In this document: positions 24,777 through 32,041 of the stretch, piece by piece
Layout of the letters: each line of letters starts with the position of its first letter
Position numbering within the stretch: position 1 is the first letter of the stretch
Source of the DNA: Coriobacteriaceae bacterium
GTDB lineage: Bacteria; Actinomycetota; Coriobacteriia; Coriobacteriales; Coriobacteriaceae
Assembly (NCBI GenBank): GCA_902835305.1
Contig: CADFMD010000007.1
Coordinates: 1-64,000, forward strand
Direction of reading: 5' to 3'
Length of the DNA: 64,000 bases
Position numbers and translations under genes: made by a program
The notes under the pieces: model-generated
Told to the model about the DNA's origin: nothing
Databases searched by the model: none
The model's input: only the letters and a program-made list of their open reading frames with translations

Positions 24777-25595
24777 CTAGAGCTCTAGCGTGAGGGTGAC
24801 GGGGCAGTGGTCGCTGCCGAAGATGTCGCCGCGGATGCCGGTGTCGCGTACGTTGTCGGCGATTGCGTCGCTTACCAGGAAGTAGTCGATGCGCCAGCCG
24901 GCGTTGTTCTTGCGGGCATTAAAGCGATAGCTCCACCAGCTGTAGACGCCCTCGACGTCGGGGTTTGCCGCGCGCCAGGTATCGGTAAAGCCGGCGTTGA
25001 GCAGCTCGGTAAACTTGCCGCGCTCCTCGTCCGAAAAGCCGGCGTTGCCGCGGTTGGACTTGGGGTTCTTAAGGTCGATCTCCTCGTGCGCCACGTTAAA
25101 GTCGCCGCAGGTCACGACGGGTTTGCCGGTCTCGCGCTCGAGCGCGTTCAAAAAGCCGCGGTAAGCATCGTCCCAGGCCATGCGCACGTCGATGCGGGCG
25201 AGTTCATTTTGGGCGTTGGGTGTATAGACGTCGACAAACCAGAACTTGTCGAACTCCAGCGCGCAGACACGGCCCTCGGTCGCGGCTTGGGCAACGAGCT
25301 CAGCTGCCTCACCCTCGCCGGCGTAGGGCAGCAGCGCATCGGCGTGCAGCACGCGCAGCGGTTCCTGGCGGCTAAAGACCGCAGTGCCCGAATAGCCTTT
25401 ACGCTCGGCGTAGCTCCAGGTTTGGTGATAGCCGGGCAGGTCAATATCGACCTGGCCTTCTTGCAGCTTGGTCTCTTGCAGCGCCAGGATATCGACGTCG
25501 AGTTCTTGCGTGATCTGGATAAAGCTCGGGTCCTTTTTGAGCACGGCGCGCAGGCCGTTGACGTTCCACGAGGCGAAAGTGTAAGTCTGAGGCAT
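24777..25595 (-). CDS. xth: Exodeoxyribonuclease III (AP endonuclease)
   Basis: This 272-residue exonuclease III removes abasic-site and 3'-blocked ends during base-excision repair. Landmarks run in order: SWNVNGLRAVLKK, LALQETKLQ, the catalytic tyrosine region VDVYTPNAQ, GDFNVAHEEIDL, WWSYRFNARKNNAGWRIDYF and the closing GSDHCPVTLTL. GAAAGGACACC precedes the start codon on the minus strand. It is divergent from the sirtuin gene. Downstream lies the B1 palindrome, which could act as terminator. Confidence 0.95.
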   Translation of the reverse strand: MPQTYTFASWNVNGLRAVLKKDPSFIQITQELDVDILALQETKLQEGQVDIDLPGYHQTWSYAERKGYSGTAVFSRQEPLRVLHADALLPYAGEGEAAELVAQAATEGRVCALEFDKFWFVDVYTPNAQNELARIDVRMAWDDAYRGFLNALERETGKPVVTCGDFNVAHEEIDLKNPKSNRGNAGFSDEERGKFTELLNAGFTDTWRAANPDVEGVYSWWSYRFNARKNNAGWRIDYFLVSDAIADNVRDTGIRGDIFGSDHCPVTLTLEL

Positions 25596-25709
25596 GGTGT
25601 CCTTTCGACGGGGTTGGCAGGCTTAAGATTAGCGCAACAGAGGCGGGGCGGGCCCCGCGGACGACGGCGCAATCGCAGTCGCCCCGACCAACATGGACGG
25701 AGGACTCAT

Positions 25710-26462
25710 ATGACGCAGGCAATATTGGACCCCAAGCAGGCGTCCGCCGCGCTGGCGGATCTGTTTGACACCCACAAGCGCGTGGTCTTCTTTGGCGGCG
25801 CTGGTGTTTCCACGGCAAGTGGCATCCCCGATTTCCGCAGCGTGGACGGCCTGTATCACCAGCAGTTTGCCTATCCGCCCGAGACCATGCTCTCGTACAG
25901 CTTTTACGAGACACATCCGGCGGAGTTCTTCGACTTTTACCGCACCAAGATGATCGCGCTTAACGCTAAGCCCAACCGCTGTCACACCAAGCTGGCCGAG
26001 CTGGAGCGCGCCGGCAAGCTTGATGCCGTGGTGACGCAAAACATCGACGGCTTGCATCAGATGGCGGGCTCGCAGCGCGTGTTCGAGCTGCACGGATCGG
26101 TCCATCGCAACATTTGCCAGTCGTGCGGCGCGGTCTATAGCGCCGAGTGGATTTGCTCGCGCGAGCACGAGGACGCCGCGGGCGTGCCCGTGTGCCCTGC
26201 GTGCGGTGGTCGCATCAAGCCCGATGTGGTGCTCTACGAAGAGCCGCTCGACGAGCATGTGTTGACCGGTGCCGTTGCCGCCATTGCCGCGGCCGATGCC
26301 CTCATTGTGGGTGGGACCTCGCTCGTGGTGTATCCGGCGGCAGGCCTTACGCGTTACTTTACTGGCGATACGCTGGCCATTTGCAATTTGGCGCCTACCG
26401 ATCAGGATGCAAATGCCGACCTGCTGATTTCTTGCGACATCGCGGCCGCGTTTGCGTTCTAG
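25710..26462 (+). CDS. cobB: Sir2-family NAD-dependent protein deacylase
   Basis: This 250-residue sirtuin removes acyl groups from lysines using NAD+. It has FFGGAGVSTASGIPDFRS, the catalytic TQNIDGLHQMAGS plus ELHGSVHRN, and a zinc ribbon with two C-x-x-C pairs (CQSC and CPAC). It ends with NAD-binding residues GGTSLVVYPAAGL. ATG 25710 was chosen because GGAGGA lies just upstream. A much longer open frame extends to 24807, but that part is the antisense of xth. Confidence 0.93.
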   Translation: MTQAILDPKQASAALADLFDTHKRVVFFGGAGVSTASGIPDFRSVDGLYHQQFAYPPETMLSYSFYETHPAEFFDFYRTKMIALNAKPNRCHTKLAELERAGKLDAVVTQNIDGLHQMAGSQRVFELHGSVHRNICQSCGAVYSAEWICSREHEDAAGVPVCPACGGRIKPDVVLYEEPLDEHVLTGAVAAIAAADALIVGGTSLVVYPAAGLTRYFTGDTLAICNLAPTDQDANADLLISCDIAAAFAF

Positions 26463-26557
26463 CCCGTGTGCGCGGATACAATAGAAAGACTGAGTGCAAA
26501 GCGACCCCGCCGCCAGCTCCCCAAGCTCGGCGGCGTGGGCATTTTAGGAGGATGTTC

Positions 26558-28285
26558 ATGGCGAACGACAGCAAGACATGGCGGTGCGGAAAGTACGAGC
26601 TCAGCTTTGACCGTCCGCGCATCATGGGCGTCCTCAACGTGACGCCCGATTCGTTTAGCGACGGCGGGGAGCACTTCGACCCGGATGCCGCCATCGAGTA
26701 CGGCCTGGCGATGCTTGACGCCGGCGCCGACATCATCGACGTGGGCGGTGAGTCCACGCGCCCCGGCTTTACCCCGGTTAATCCCGACGAGGAGGCTCGC
26801 CGCGTGCTGCCCGTGGTGCGCGCACTGGCCAAAGAGGGCGCCATCGTCTCGATCGACACGCGCCACGTGGCGGTTGCCAAGGCGGCCGTGCGCTGCGGCG
26901 CCTCGATCGTCAACGACGTGACGGGCTTCACCGACCCCAAGATGGTCGAGTTTGTTAAGACGAGCACCTGCGGCGTCATCGTGATGCACGCCGGCGAGGT
27001 CGCGGCGCCCACCCGCACGCATGCGACGGTGCAGCTCGATACCTCGGCCGCGGCGTTTGTTGCCGAGAAGGCGCGCGAAGCGGCTGCCGAGGCTGCGCGC
27101 GAGGCCGAGAAGCCTGCCCGCCGTCGCCGCGGCAAGCTGCTGGGCGAGCCCAAGACGGAGGCCAAGCTTCCGGGAGGCGTGGTGCAGCCCTCACTGCCGT
27201 TCGGCGATCCGGAGCCCGCGCCGGAGCCTACGGACGAGCAGAAGCAGGAGACGCCGGCCGCCGAAGAGACCGCCCCTGCTGCCGAGGCCGCCGCGACCCC
27301 TGAGCCCGCGCCGGAGCCCAATGACCACCTGGCTGCCATGATGCGCCGCAGCGCCCGCCGCGAGGAAGCCTACGTGCCCACCTCTCAGCTCCGCCGCTTC
27401 ACCCTGCCCGATTCGGCGCCCATCATGCGCCGCGTCATGGGCTTCCTATCCGACCAGGCCCGCACGCTCATCCATGCCGGCGTGTCGCGCGACCGCATCT
27501 GCATCGATCCCGGCCCGGGCTTTGGCAAGACGGCCAACGAGGACATCGTCATCCAGCGCGAGACCGCCAAGATGGCGTCGCTGGGCTACCCGCTCATGTG
27601 TGCCGTGTCGCGCAAACGCTTTGTGGGCGCCGTCTCGGGCGTGACCGAGGCCGCCGCGCGCGATGCCGCCACGTTTGGCGTGTGCCTGGGCGCTATCCAG
27701 GCCGGTGCAAACATCGTGCGCGTGCACGACGCCACTGGCTTTGCGCAGTTCCTGAACGGTTACTGGGCTGTCGCCAAGCCGCAGCCGCGCCGTGCGTTTG
27801 TGGCCGTGGGCTCCAACCTGGGGCATCGTTGCGACAACATCCGCGCCGCACGTGACATGATCGCCGAGATTCCGCTCACCTGCGTGTCCAACTGCTCGCG
27901 CATCTACGAGAGCGAGCCGGCCTACGAGACGCGCCAGGACGCGTTTGCCAACGCCGTCATCGAGATTAAGACCGAGCTGGCGCCGTTGGTGCTGCTCGAC
28001 GAGCTCATGAAGATCGAGGCCGAGCTGGGCCGCGACCGCTCCAAAAAGGCCAAGGCCAACGGTCCGCGCACCATCGACCTGGACCTGCTGTGGATGGACG
28101 GCGAGACCCACGGCGGCAAAAAGCTGCGCCTGCCGCATCCGCTGATCGGCGAGCGTGACTTTGTGCTGGTGCCGCTCGAGGACCTGATGCACGACCCGGC
28201 GCGGTTCTTCCGCTACAACGGCGTCGAGGTCAAGGAGCCCGAGGATCGCGTGGGCCATATCGTGGGCGAATTGGGGCGTATGTAG
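26558..28285 (+). CDS. folP-folK: Dihydropteroate synthase - HPPK fusion
   Basis: One 575-residue chain joins two folate-synthesis enzymes. The DHPS domain starts with IMGVLNVTPDSFSDGG, then GADIIDVGGESTRPGF and SIDTRHVAVAKAA. It resumes after an insert with CIDPGPGFGKT and AVSRKRFVGAV. The HPPK domain (from about residue 411) has AFVAVGSNLGHRCDNI, YESEPAYETRQDAFANAV and GPRTIDLDLLWMDG. Residues about 147-285 form an Ala/Glu/Pro- and Arg-rich insert where other DHPS proteins have about 15 residues. ATG 26558 has TAGGAGG upstream. Confidence 0.93.
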   Translation: MANDSKTWRCGKYELSFDRPRIMGVLNVTPDSFSDGGEHFDPDAAIEYGLAMLDAGADIIDVGGESTRPGFTPVNPDEEARRVLPVVRALAKEGAIVSIDTRHVAVAKAAVRCGASIVNDVTGFTDPKMVEFVKTSTCGVIVMHAGEVAAPTRTHATVQLDTSAAAFVAEKAREAAAEAAREAEKPARRRRGKLLGEPKTEAKLPGGVVQPSLPFGDPEPAPEPTDEQKQETPAAEETAPAAEAAATPEPAPEPNDHLAAMMRRSARREEAYVPTSQLRRFTLPDSAPIMRRVMGFLSDQARTLIHAGVSRDRICIDPGPGFGKTANEDIVIQRETAKMASLGYPLMCAVSRKRFVGAVSGVTEAAARDAATFGVCLGAIQAGANIVRVHDATGFAQFLNGYWAVAKPQPRRAFVAVGSNLGHRCDNIRAARDMIAEIPLTCVSNCSRIYESEPAYETRQDAFANAVIEIKTELAPLVLLDELMKIEAELGRDRSKKAKANGPRTIDLDLLWMDGETHGGKKLRLPHPLIGERDFVLVPLEDLMHDPARFFRYNGVEVKEPEDRVGHIVGELGRM

Positions 28286-28987
28286 ATGATTGAGATGAAT
28301 GCCGTAGCTGTCGGTACCGAGCTCGACACCGCGCGCGACGCTGGTCGCGAGGGTGCGTCTGCGGGCTGGTGTGCTTGGAGCGCGGGCGAGACGTCGTTGA
28401 CGTTTTCGCTGGTCGTGCGCCCGGACGTGAACATGCATGCCTTCCACGGCCTGCCGTTTGTGGCGGCGATGGGCATGATGGACGCGCTCGTGGGCACGGC
28501 GTCGACGCCGGGCCTGGGCCTTGCCGGCAAGGTGGGCATTGAGTGGCCGAGCAATATCGTGTGCGGCGCGCCCGCGTTCGAGACGTCGTTCGCGCGCGTC
28601 GCCGTCAACGGCGGTGCCGGTGCCGCGGGCATGTTCGGTGCCGTGACGGTGGATATTGAGCGTTCGGCGCTGAGCGAGCTCGGTGTAGATGTGGCCGACG
28701 AAGCGCTGGTCGAGGAGCTGGCTGCCGCCGTGCTGACCCGCGTGGACACCTGGGCGGTTGCCGCCAACACACCACAGGGCGCTGCCGGCCCGCTGGCTCC
28801 GGTGCTGGGTGAGTACTTCGATATGGTGCCGCTGCTGGGTCGTCAGGTTGCGGCGGTGTCGCCCAACGGTTTGCCGCTTGCGGTCGGTGTGTTTGCGGGC
28901 CTGGACATCTGGGGCCGCGCGACCATCAAGACCGATGCCGGCGAGCAGGAGTTTCCGCCCGAGGCCGTACGGATTCGCGGACTGTAA
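28286..28987 (+). CDS. Biotin-protein ligase-like protein, probably catalytically degenerate
   Basis: The start codon directly abuts the folP-folK stop, so the two are co-translated. This 233-residue protein has the fold landmarks of BirA/LplA ligases: a central GKVGIEWPSNIVCG where active ligases have KWPND, and a BPL_C-like end (VAAVSPNGLPLAVGVFAGLDIWGRATI). The catalytic lysine before WP is replaced by Glu, the GRGR-type loop is absent near the N-terminus, and no DNA-binding domain is present. It may bind biotin or a related ligand without ligating it. It may also be a divergent ligase. Confidence 0.6.
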   Translation: MIEMNAVAVGTELDTARDAGREGASAGWCAWSAGETSLTFSLVVRPDVNMHAFHGLPFVAAMGMMDALVGTASTPGLGLAGKVGIEWPSNIVCGAPAFETSFARVAVNGGAGAAGMFGAVTVDIERSALSELGVDVADEALVEELAAAVLTRVDTWAVAANTPQGAAGPLAPVLGEYFDMVPLLGRQVAAVSPNGLPLAVGVFAGLDIWGRATIKTDAGEQEFPPEAVRIRGL

Positions 28988-29085
28988 CGCGAGGCGCCCG
29001 CGCTCAAAGATAACGATGACAACGAAGCCCTCTTCGGCCTGTGCCGGGGAGGGTTTCGCCTATCTGGTGAATGGGTTGCCAGCGC

Positions 29086-29128
29086 CCTATTCCTCAAAAC
29101 TGAAAAATTTTCGTTTTTGAGGAATAGG
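29086..29128. repeat. 43 bp palindrome P1, left boundary of DUF4143 cassette
   Basis: Arms CCTATTCCTCAAAAC and GTTTTTGAGGAATAGG. The whole 43 bp differs at two positions from P3 (30444-30486), on the other side of the ATPase gene. Confidence 0.75.
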
Positions 29129-29172
29129 ATTAAGGCGGCTCGGTCTTTCGCGAGGTATATTCGCTATAGAGC

Positions 29173-29213
29173 CTATTCCTCAAAACTGAAAATTTTTCAG
29201 TTTTGAGGAATAG
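29173..29213. repeat. 41 bp palindrome P2, directly upstream of the DUF4143 gene
   Basis: Perfect 20 bp arms (CTATTCCTCAAAACTGAAAA and its complement) around a single T, 26 bases before the start codon. It may be an operator or an attenuator for the ATPase gene. Confidence 0.75.
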
Positions 29214-29239
29214 CGATAAAAGACCGCGAGGAGGCCCCG

Positions 29240-30436
29240 ATGAAACTCATCAATAGAACGTCATATATGGACACGTTGACGAGTCTTATTGGCGTGCCGG
29301 ACATCAAGGTCATCACGGGCATCCGTCGTAGCGGTAAATCAAAATTGCTCGAGGCCCTCCGCGATTACGTGGAGGCACATCTGTCCAATTCGAATGTCAT
29401 CCATATCAACTACAACCTCGATGAGTTCGAGAACCTGCTCGAGTATCACGCGCTGCTCGCCTATGTAAAAGAGCATCGAGTGTCCGGCAAACAAAACTTT
29501 CTGCTTATCGATGAAGTTCAGATGTGCGACGGTTTTGAGCGTGCGATCAATAGCCTTCACGCATCCGAGCAGTACGACATATTCATTACCGGATCGAATG
29601 CCTTTTTGCTGTCGAGCGATCTGTCGACGCTCTTTACGGGGCGTACGTTCGAGATCGAGGTTTTCCCATTCTCGTTTGAGGAGTATCGTCTCTATGGCGA
29701 CGAGGGCGAGGTCGACCGCGACTTCGATGAGTACGCGAGAACCGGCGGTATGTCCGGCTCTTACCCTTATCCACTGCAGGAGCAGCGCTATCAATATCTC
29801 TCCAACGTCTTCAAGACGCTCATTGTGAGAGATATCGTGCAGCGGCATAACGTGAGAAACGAATCGGCGCTGCTGCGCATTGCCGATTACATGATGGACA
29901 ACGTTTCCAACATTACGTCGGCACGCAACATTACTGATGCATTAAATGCGGATGGGTTAAAGATTACGAACAAGACGGTCGGCACGTACATGGGGTACCT
30001 GTGCGATGCGTTTGCCTTCTATAAAGTTCGTCGGTACGACATTCGCGGCAAAAAATACCTTAAGAGCGGCGAGAAGTACTATCTGGCGGACCATGCGTTT
30101 AAATATGCGCTTCTTGGTACACGTGATATGGATTGGGGACGCGTATACGAGAACATGGTGGCAATCGAGCTGCTGCGTCGCGGATACGAGGTATACGTCG
30201 GCGTGCTCTATAAAAAGGAAATAGACTTTGTAGCAATCAAGCGGAGCGAGAAACTCTACATTCAGGTGAGCGACGACATCAGCTCGGATAAGACATTTGA
30301 ACGCGAGATTTCGCCACTGCTGAGCATTGGCGATGCGTATCCCAAGATGATTCTCGCCCGCACGCATCACGAGGCCACGGATCGCGACGGAGTGCAGATC
30401 GTGGACCTGGCGAGGTGGTTGTGCGGCGAGGCGTAG
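29240..30436 (+). CDS. AAA ATPase with DUF4143 domain
   Basis: This 398-residue protein has an N-terminal AAA_14-type ATPase domain: Walker A TGIRRSGKSKLLE, Walker B FLLIDEVQM, and the sensor-1-like FITGSNAFLLSSDL. A winged-helix-like middle (RIADYMMDNVSNITSARNIT) follows. The C-terminal DUF4143 region has GRVYENMVAIELLRRGYEVYVG, KEIDFVAI and KLYIQVSDDI, like a PD-(D/E)XK nuclease fold. The family is frequent in gut anaerobes with no proven role. GAGGAGG precedes the start. The gene sits between near-identical palindromes P1/P2 and P3. Confidence 0.85.
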   Translation: MKLINRTSYMDTLTSLIGVPDIKVITGIRRSGKSKLLEALRDYVEAHLSNSNVIHINYNLDEFENLLEYHALLAYVKEHRVSGKQNFLLIDEVQMCDGFERAINSLHASEQYDIFITGSNAFLLSSDLSTLFTGRTFEIEVFPFSFEEYRLYGDEGEVDRDFDEYARTGGMSGSYPYPLQEQRYQYLSNVFKTLIVRDIVQRHNVRNESALLRIADYMMDNVSNITSARNITDALNADGLKITNKTVGTYMGYLCDAFAFYKVRRYDIRGKKYLKSGEKYYLADHAFKYALLGTRDMDWGRVYENMVAIELLRRGYEVYVGVLYKKEIDFVAIKRSEKLYIQVSDDISSDKTFEREISPLLSIGDAYPKMILARTHHEATDRDGVQIVDLARWLCGEA

Positions 30437-30443
30437 CAGAAAG

Positions 30444-30486
30444 CCTATTCCTCAAAACTGAAAAAATATCGTTTTTGAGGAATAGG
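30444..30486. repeat. 43 bp palindrome P3, right boundary of DUF4143 cassette
   Basis: CCTATTCCTCAAAAC / GTTTTTGAGGAATAGG arms, in the same orientation as P1, starting eight bases after the gene's stop codon. It could also terminate transcripts from both sides (coaX ends at 30542). Confidence 0.7.
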
Positions 30487-30541
30487 ACCGATGCATTGCT
30501 TAGTCCGCCGCTCGCGCCCGTGCTCGACTTAAGCCCCTGCC

Positions 30542-31315
30542 TTACCCCAGCTCCTGCATGCGGCGGTAGATTTCGCAGATGCCCTTGATGGTGAGCTGTC
30601 CGTCGACCACGTCGAAGGCATCGGTCGAATCGGCGACGATGCCGGCGAGACCGCCCGTGGCGATAACGGTGGCATCCTCGCGGCCCAGCTCGCGCTTCAT
30701 GCGCTCGACCAGGCCCTCGGCCATGGCAGCAGCGCCCACCACGGCGCCGACCTTGATGCACTCCTCGGTATCGCGGCCGATGGCATGCTCGGGCGCCTCG
30801 AGCGGCACGCTGGCGAGCTTGGCGGCACGGGCGGCAAGCGCGTCCATGGAGATGCGGATGCCCGGCGCGATCGCTCCGCCAATGTAATAACCGTCCTCAT
30901 CGATGACGTCGATATTGGTCGCGGTGCCAAAGTCCACCACGATTGCCGGCGCGCCGTAGAAAGTTTCGGCCGCAACGGCGTTAGCGACGCGATCGGCGCC
31001 TACGGCTTGGGGACGCGCCGCGCGCAGCTTGGTCACGGCGGCCGTCTGCGGCCCGATGACGATGGCGTCTGCGGCAATGCGGTCGGCCACGGCGTGCCAC
31101 TCGCGCGAGAGCTGCGGCACCACGCCCGCAAAGGCGATCGCGTCAACCGCATCGAGCGAGAGGCCGTACATCTTAAAGAAACCCACCAGGCGCACGTGGA
31201 TCTCGTCGGCGGTATAGGAGCGGTCGGTGGGCATGCGCCACGACTGCACCAGCTCGTCTCCGTCGAACAGGCCCATGGCCGTCTGCGTGTTTCCCATATC
31301 GATAGCGAGCAGCAT
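30542..31315 (-). CDS. coaX: Type III pantothenate kinase
   Basis: CoaX performs the first step of coenzyme A synthesis. The 257-residue ASKHA-fold kinase has LLAIDMGNTQTAMGLFDG (the phosphate loop), RMPTDRSYTADEIHVRL, VVPQLSREW, GADRVANAVAAETFYGAPAI with VDFGTATN, and GGAIAPGIRISMDAL. The start at 31315 has GGGAG upstream on the minus strand. A longer open frame extends across the tRNA gene and was not used. It converges with the DUF4143 gene. Confidence 0.94.
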   Translation of the reverse strand: MLLAIDMGNTQTAMGLFDGDELVQSWRMPTDRSYTADEIHVRLVGFFKMYGLSLDAVDAIAFAGVVPQLSREWHAVADRIAADAIVIGPQTAAVTKLRAARPQAVGADRVANAVAAETFYGAPAIVVDFGTATNIDVIDEDGYYIGGAIAPGIRISMDALAARAAKLASVPLEAPEHAIGRDTEECIKVGAVVGAAAMAEGLVERMKRELGREDATVIATGGLAGIVADSTDAFDVVDGQLTIKGICEIYRRMQELG

Positions 31316-31511
31316 GTCTACTCCCAGTGTTGGCATAAAAGGACGCGCACCATTGTATACGCGCCGTCGACGGCGCTCGGCCGCGATTCGTTTACGGTGA
31401 TAGGGGCTGAGGGGTTTAAATATGAAGGAATTATGCTCTACGAGATTTTCCTTGCCGTTTACCGAACTCCCGCGTAATATTCTTTCTTGCGCACATGAGG
31501 CGCCCAGACAT

Positions 31512-31588
31512 TGCGGGGTGGAGCAGTCTGGTAGCTCGCCGGGCTCATAACCCGGAGGTCGTAGGTTCAAATCCTGCCCCCGCGACCA
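31512..31588 (+). tRNA. Initiator tRNA-Met (CAT)
   Basis: A full cloverleaf with encoded CCA. The anticodon CAT is at 31546-31548 in the loop CTCATAA, with three G-C pairs (GGG/CCC) in the anticodon stem. That run is the hallmark of initiator tRNA. The acceptor stem is TGCGGGG / CCCCGCG, so the first pair is a weak U1-G72 wobble, in keeping with the weak 1-72 pair expected of tRNA-fMet. The T-arm contains GGTTCAAATCC. Confidence 0.92.
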
Positions 31589-31597
31589 AGAACTTGC

Positions 31598-31627
31598 AGC
31601 TCGTCGGCCTAGCCGGCGAGCTTTTTT
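31598..31627 (+). terminator. Intrinsic terminator of the tRNA gene
   Basis: AGCTCGTCGGC / GCCGGCGAGCT arms with one wobble pair and a three-base loop, followed by TTTTTT, nine bases after the CCA end. Confidence 0.8.
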
Positions 31628-31678
31628 GTTATTCCGGGACCGTGTTTTCGGTCCAATTCCCAACCTCTCAATCAAAGA

Positions 31679-31894
31679 TCTCGATCTGTAACATCTAGAC
31701 CCGATTTGGGCGGCTAGATGTTACAGATCGAGATATACCGGTGGATTGGGTCCCGTTTGTCTAAATCTATAACACGAGGGACGGATTTCGCCGAGTTGTT
31801 GTTATAGATTGAGATTTTCTAGCAGGCGGGTCCCGTTTGTCTCGATCTGTAACAGTAAGACCCGATTTTGCCGCGTAACTGTTACAGATTGAGA
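31679..31894. repeat. 216 bp array of six alternating 15 bp half-sites (array 2)
   Basis: Half-sites start at 31679, 31719, 31760, 31800, 31840 and 31880, the same 40, 41, 40, 40, 40 steps as array 1. The middle palindrome uses ATCTATAACA / TGTTATAGAT in place of ATCTGTAACA / TGTTACAGAT, a paired change that keeps the symmetry. Gaps inside palindromes share GACCCGATTT-like sequence, and gaps between them share GGGTCCCGTTTG. It fills most of the gap between the tRNA terminator and the flavoenzyme gene; 31895-32041 shows only the latter's leader. Confidence 0.85.
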
Positions 31895-32041
31895 TAAACC
31901 GACGGGCCGCCCCGCCCATCCCCATCCACCCGCCGCCACCTGATATTTGCCGATTTCCGTTGCGCCACTGTGCTCCCATGCCATATCCTCTAGACAACTA
32001 CGCGGCACCATCGCCGCCGCGCCTACAAGAGAGGAATATCC

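Noticed and set aside
24807..25709. Long upstream extension of the sirtuin gene
   Set aside because: It is simply the antisense frame of exonuclease III. The sirtuin has its own ribosome-binding site and a family-like start at 25710.
31316..31675. N-terminal extension of CoaX or a separate protein across the tRNA gene
   Set aside because: The open frame there is the antisense of tRNA-fMet and its flanks (a typical spurious RGQDLNLRPPGYEPGE-like peptide). CoaX has a good start and ribosome-binding site at 31315.
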